Of a stretch of 64,000 nt of DNA, positions 63,186-64,000 are shown in pieces. Positions within the stretch are counted from its first letter, which is position 1. Every line of letters starts with the position of its first letter. The DNA lies in NCBI GenBank assembly GCA_950097015.1, contig CATNEN010000031.1, forward strand, positions 2,542,001-2,606,000, given 5' to 3'. The notes below the pieces were generated by a model that saw nothing but the letters and a program-made list of their open reading frames with translations, searched no databases and was not told the origin of the DNA. The translations under genes and the position numbers were made by a program. Origin of the DNA: Macrostomum hystrix (taxonomy: Eukaryota; Platyhelminthes; Macrostomidae).

Positions 63186-63719
63186 GGCGATCGGTGCCAA
63201 GACTTTTGAAATCTAGTTATTCATTTAGACCACAGATACTTTATATTACTACGAGCTAATATTAGTAATAAAGTATCAATTACTTATATAGACAGTCTAT
63301 AAAGCGGTAGCAATCCAAGGTAAGAGCTGGATTGGAGTGAAGTTTTTTTATTTAATGTGGCCAGTTACAAAGAAAATTGAAAATATGAATTTGTAACAAA
63401 TTCATTGATAAAAGACCGAATGATAGGAAAACTTGTCTACTTTGTACTTGCAAAGCTTGACGCACAGTCTGTTTTTATATTGTAAAAAATAGAGACTCCA
63501 GCCGAGTGGTCGCATGACGGGCTAGTATACATTTACGCTAATAAATTGTATTGATAGCCAGTCAAATTTTAGGCAAACTAAGAAATATATTTAGGTACTC
63601 GTAAGTGCAAATGCATATTAAGGATTGCGATAGCTCTAATTCAACTTCATGGAACATTATTTACGAATTTTTGCACCGGGATTCCGGGAACGACAATCAC
63701 CACAATGTTCATGACGTTA
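63186..63719. other. AT-rich intergenic DNA
   Basis: No feature recognised between the CLCA copy and MGMT. Confidence 0.4.
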
Positions 63720-64000
63720 CTAAACTACGGTCTTTGCGGATTTCTCGCGCTTCAGCAGCCACAGTTTAGTGGCGTCCGCTTTGCCACCTGCGAAGTGGCC
63801 AGGCGAGCCGTCGGTGCGAACCACCCGATGGCAGGGCACCAGCAGTGGCACCGGATTCGCGCGCATAGCCGAGCCGACAGCTCTAGCTGCACCGGGATTT
63901 GCGCCAGCCAGCGAGGCCAACTGCTGGTAGCTGACGGTGACGCCTGGCGGCACAGAGGCGGCCAGGGCGCGCCAGACTCGATAACGAAAGCTACCCGGCG
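63720..64000 (-). CDS. MGMT: methylated-DNA--protein-cysteine methyltransferase, 3' part
   Basis: Suicide DNA-repair protein that moves the alkyl group from O6-methylguanine to its own cysteine in the nucleus. The frame enters from the right window edge and stops at TAG 63722-63720, giving about 93 C-terminal residues. Family blocks: [53 protein letters not shown] with the acceptor Cys in PCHRV (codon 63833-63831), then SPGHFAGG and KLWLLKRE. The N-terminal domain is outside the window. The last exon appears uninterrupted here. Confidence 0.94.
   Translation of the reverse strand, partial: PGSFRYRVWRALAASVPPGVTVSYQQLASLAGANPGAARAVGSAMRANPVPLLVPCHRVVRTDGSPGHFAGGKADATKLWLLKREKSAKTVV

Overview
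The window is eukaryotic nuclear DNA: coding regions are split by GT-AG introns, introns and intergenic DNA are packed with minisatellites, and SINEs, Helitrons and an LTR retrotransposon are present. Gene content (a Musashi RNA-binding protein, mitochondrial short-chain acyl-CoA dehydrogenase, RNA polymerase I/III subunit RPAC1, a NUDT16-like hydrolase, a CLCA-type VWA protein, MGMT) indicates a metazoan, probably an invertebrate bilaterian. GC-rich codons in AT-richer surroundings, divergent Musashi linkers, heavy satellite load and 3' splice sites placed a few bases before start codons (as in spliced-leader species) would suit a flatworm such as Macrostomum, but this is inference and not a species call.

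Layout. 1-25550: a minus-strand Musashi gene whose ten coding exons were joined here by splice site and phase (5312-25550), plus its 3' flank. Several of its introns are largely made of minisatellite, with a different unit in each array. 25551-27746: AT-rich intergenic DNA. 27747-31200: plus-strand ACADS in four exons, each of its three introns holding its own minisatellite. 31781-32734: POLR1C/RPAC1, about 580 bp behind ACADS on the same strand. 34025-34312: a small secreted cysteine-rich protein of unknown function. 34612-37880: SINE-rich segment surrounding a NUDT16-like gene (36862-37443).

38081-52224 is a Helitron domain. A head-to-tail array of about 12 short non-autonomous Helitron-like units (about 330 bp) abuts a roughly 9.5-kb autonomous Helitron. 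The autonomous element has a nine-exon minus-strand gene (43417-49448) that reads open for 1737 codons and carries basic repeats, an OTU protease, HUH Rep and Pif1-like helicase. More short units follow on its right side. The short units and the autonomous element have 3' ends of identical geometry (CTAG, 8-nt spacer, 7-bp stem, 3-nt loop) but different sequence.

52407-57010 is a complete Ty3/gypsy-type LTR retrotransposon with two 185-bp LTRs that look identical, a GACAC target duplication and one uninterrupted 1327-codon gag-pol frame, so it is a very young insertion. 57175-61387 is a minus-strand CLCA-family gene in about nine exons that has lost the HExxH zinc site. 62177-63185 is a decayed partial copy of the same gene. 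63720-64000 is the 3' part of a minus-strand MGMT gene that runs off the window.
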